Assembly (NCBI GenBank): GCA_022113835.1
Contig: JAILWY010000007.1
Coordinates: forward strand, 10,207,001 to 10,271,000
Length of the DNA: 64,000 nucleotides
Direction: 5' to 3'
DNA from: Atopsyche davidsoni
Lineage: Eukaryota; Arthropoda; Insecta; Trichoptera; Hydrobiosidae
Position numbers and translations under genes: made by a program. Within the stretch, counting starts at the first letter, position 1. Every line of letters begins with the position of its first letter. The notes under the pieces were generated by a model. It was given only the letters and a program-made list of their open reading frames with translations. It had not been told where the DNA came from and searched no databases. Positions 61,756 through 64,000 of this stretch are shown piece by piece.

Positions 61756-61980
61756 ATGCAATTCGATGATATGCATTTATGGAGATGCAACGGCCCTGGG
61801 TCTGTGGATCCAACTGGTGAGGGACAATCGAAGTTGGAGGAGGGTATCGAGAATTCTTACAAACATGTGAAACAATCCAAGTATTTGAGAGATTTCCACA
61901 AAAAAACTTTCACTAAGCTGGATGAATATGCACGTTATAGGTTTGGAATAAAACATGAGGAGTTTTATTTTAATTGTTGA
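61756..61980 (+). CDS. short open frame of unknown nature (74 codons)
   Basis: An ATG-initiated frame ending TGA at 61978-61980. The peptide is charged and looks protein-like compared with the other chance frames here (includes GPGSVDPTGEGQSKLEEG and SKYLRDFHKKTFTKLDEYAR), and local GC rises within it. I recognise no family. No signal peptide or membrane span is apparent. It could be a small gene, an isolated exon, or a fragment of a processed pseudogene. The region just upstream is AT-rich with a weak acceptor-like tttcaag. Confidence 0.25.
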   Translation: MQFDDMHLWRCNGPGSVDPTGEGQSKLEEGIENSYKHVKQSKYLRDFHKKTFTKLDEYARYRFGIKHEEFYFNC

Positions 61981-63225
61981 AATAACATTTGATTTATTTC
62001 ATTCACATCATACAGTACACCGATTGTTATCTTTTGAATAAGTATACCTTATACATTGGATGATTTTGAAGTTTCTTAAGTGTATTGTTGTGTAGTGGTT
62101 CTTGCTTTTTGACTTTTAGGTTTCGGTACAAATTAATTGGTTCAGAAATCCCTGAAGATGGTCTCAATACTTAGACCATAACGTCAAAAGACAAGAGCCA
62201 CCACACGTTGTAACAACCAATAGATCTAACATCATCGGTTGCTAAAACCTCCGAACAACAACATACTTTAAACATGTCTGAAGTTATAAATTATGAAACA
62301 TTAACTATTTTTAGTGAAATGCAAATCGTTGAGCCGAATAACGAACCTTTCTAACCACGGACTGTATTCTTACCTGGAATCTGAAAGACAAGTCGAGGAT
62401 GATTCAGCTGTGCTGCGCTTCTGACTTGTCGTTTTAATTCTCCTCTAGAACAATAGATCTAATTTTCAGAACCTAACATGGTCACGTGTACCCAGCGTGG
62501 CGTCCACCTGTACAGGTAATGTTTCTCGAGTAGAACTCATAAGCATAAAAAATACCGATTATTATAAAACAGCGGCGTGCAGTTTATACTATCAACATAA
62601 AAAAAAACAAACATCTTAAAACTTACTTAAAAAATTCTTATATCAAAATAAAATTTCACTGGATCTTTAAAACAGCCATGGGTGTGGGTTCAATTCAACA
62701 AAATATTCCTAAGTCTACGAGATACCTAATAAAATAAAATATAACGTAAGCATTGCGACAAAATGATTCTCGCATTTGCAACCTACAAATAATGTCGCAT
62801 TACTTCAATTTATTTATCGCAGCCTAATGACACCAGGGCTGTGTAATGCATTTTGACGTTCAATAAAATTTATGTGTTATTATTGTGAACGTCTTGCATT
62901 ATTCGGCAGTCCCATTATAACGTATAAATAACAGTTTAGCTGTAACATATTCACGATTGTGTTCCAAATCACGGATGCCGAGTCACAGCCCTTTATTTAC
63001 GATAACACTGCATGAATATTTCATACGGCAATCGGATAAAGGGATGGGCATGTCGCAAATCAAAAATCACGATGCTATATTTTGAATATATTTTCAAATT
63101 ATTTTGGCATGATCTTGATGACGTCACTAAATTTAAATGCATTGCTTGTAACTTCAATATTTATTGCAATATTATTTAGAAAAATTATTTCAAAATAAAT
63201 AGTTTGTATATCTAGACTAGGACCT
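61981..63225. other. non-coding DNA
   Basis: No gene is recognised apart from the hammerhead-like inverted repeat at 62090-62207, listed separately. Confidence 0.5.
62090..62207. repeat. inverted repeat enclosing a hammerhead-like motif (family D)
   Basis: Arms 62090-62113 (tgtagtggttcttgc...) and 62183-62207 (...gagccaccaca) are imperfect reverse complements. Inside on the plus strand: CTGAAGA (62152-62158), T, GGTCT/AGACC (62160-62164 and 62173-62177), then ATAACGTC where GAAACGTC is expected. Core position G12 is lost, so it is probably inactive. Confidence 0.55.
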
Positions 63226-63720
63226 TCTGAATACTAAATACTTAAGCGACATACAACATATTTTATGAGAACTTGTATACCTTGTTATTAGAAACTGAAA
63301 ACTAAATACTAAAGAGATAAACTGACTCCTCTGTAGAAGCTTGTTTATCAAGTTATAAAATAATGTGTGCTTTAAATTATAAAAACATCCAAGCCTTTGA
63401 ATAGAATTATGGTTCTTGTTTTATAGGATTTTGTATATTTCGTTGAATAATACTAAAGAGATATCCAAGCTCCCGTATATAAGCTTGTTTATCTTGTTAT
63501 AAGAGACTGAATACTAAAACAAATAAAAGAAGATTGCTTATTTGGTTTGTTCGTGTATGACACTTCATAATGTTAAATATTATAAAACAAGAAAATTAAT
63601 AAAAAAGATAAATATTTATATCATTCTACTAAGAGCTTATATAGTATAAATTGTCACACAGTACGTAATATAATAAATAATAAAGAGATACAAAAACCCT
63701 CATGTAGAACCTCACGTGTC
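63226..63720. repeat. diverged AT-rich tandem-like repeat
   Basis: The words actaaagagata, agcttgtttatc and ttgttataagagactga(a)tacta recur at roughly 63307, 63450 and 63679 with irregular spacing. Likely an old tandem duplication; boundaries are uncertain. Confidence 0.45.
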
Positions 63721-63729
63721 TCTGTTTTT

Positions 63730-63919
63730 AAACAGTTTCGCTGTCGAAAAGCCTAGGACAAGGTTTATTAATTAACAGAGCTGAAAAACCGCGCGGGCGG
63801 TGTTGCTACCGCTCTCTCGGTTTCGGGTGGATTGTCGAGGTCGCGCATCTCCGCGTAATCCGCGCTGTCGCCGCACCTGGCCGCGCGGACAACCGCGACC
63901 GTCGTCAGCCGGACGGGCC
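63730..63919. other. GC-rich CpG-dense patch
   Basis: gccgcacctggccgcgcgg-type wording in an AT-rich region. No open frame with a domain is seen. It leads into the terminal minisatellite. Confidence 0.45.
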
Positions 63920-64000
63920 TGGCCCCCCCTGACCCCCCATGACCCCCCTGGACCCCCCTGGACCCCCCTGACCCCCTTGGACCCCCCTGGACCCCCCTGG
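63920..64000. repeat. C-rich ~10-bp minisatellite (GACCCCCCTG)n, truncated by the window
   Basis: About eight units of 10-11 bp with small variations (gaccccccat, acccccttgg). C5-C7 runs recur every ~10 bp, and the minus strand has quadruplex potential. It continues beyond the window end. Confidence 0.92.

Overview
The window is a gene-poor, AT-rich, repeat-laden stretch of a eukaryotic genome, almost certainly an insect or close arthropod relative. The evidence is the mix of non-autonomous Helitrons, mariner/pogo-type DNA transposon relics, Penelope-type hammerhead motifs and a short interstitial TTAGG run (the arthropod telomere repeat), together with one intron-flanked exon of a metazoan FN3/transmembrane protein. 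A large-genome, perhaps hemimetabolous, insect is plausible but is inference. No bacterial-style operon, CRISPR array or rRNA gene is present.

Layout. 1-35097 is non-coding: probably the long last intron and/or upstream flank of the gene at 35 kb. It carries a 10-bp C-rich minisatellite (2371-2509), two Helitrons (9241-9902, 16679-17343), a pogo/Tigger-like MITE (18464-18871), a dispersed repeat of unknown class (13590 and 20795), tRNA-like SINE fragments and an internally deleted mariner-type element (31267-31771). 35098-36234 is the only confident coding segment: a 378-codon terminal exon with two FN3-like domains, a membrane span and a cytoplasmic tail; anosmin-1/Kal-1 is my best family guess, held loosely. 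36235-64000 is 3' flank and intergenic DNA, with three more Helitrons (41174-41860, 46553-47226, 59107-59761), one nested inside the dispersed repeat. It also holds a 320-bp tandem triplication (57801-58718), a tRNA-Thr-like insert (60952-61012) and a second C-rich minisatellite running off the window end (63920-64000).

The most interesting signal is the density of hammerhead-ribozyme-like motifs (CTGANGA - hairpin - GAAA - short palindrome - TH), which I count at more than a dozen sites in four sequence families. Three (24478-24521 minus, 45882-45917 minus, 57342-57385 plus) keep the core; two of these also keep a complementary stem I of at least 4 bp, and the third has 3 bp. Several sit at the junction of inverted repeats, as expected for the pseudo-LTRs of Penelope-like retroelements, whose hammerhead motifs are documented. 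No Penelope reverse transcriptase is visible here, so these are solo terminal fragments. GC-rich, CpG-rich islands in the AT-rich background are candidate conserved regulatory elements that I cannot test without comparison.
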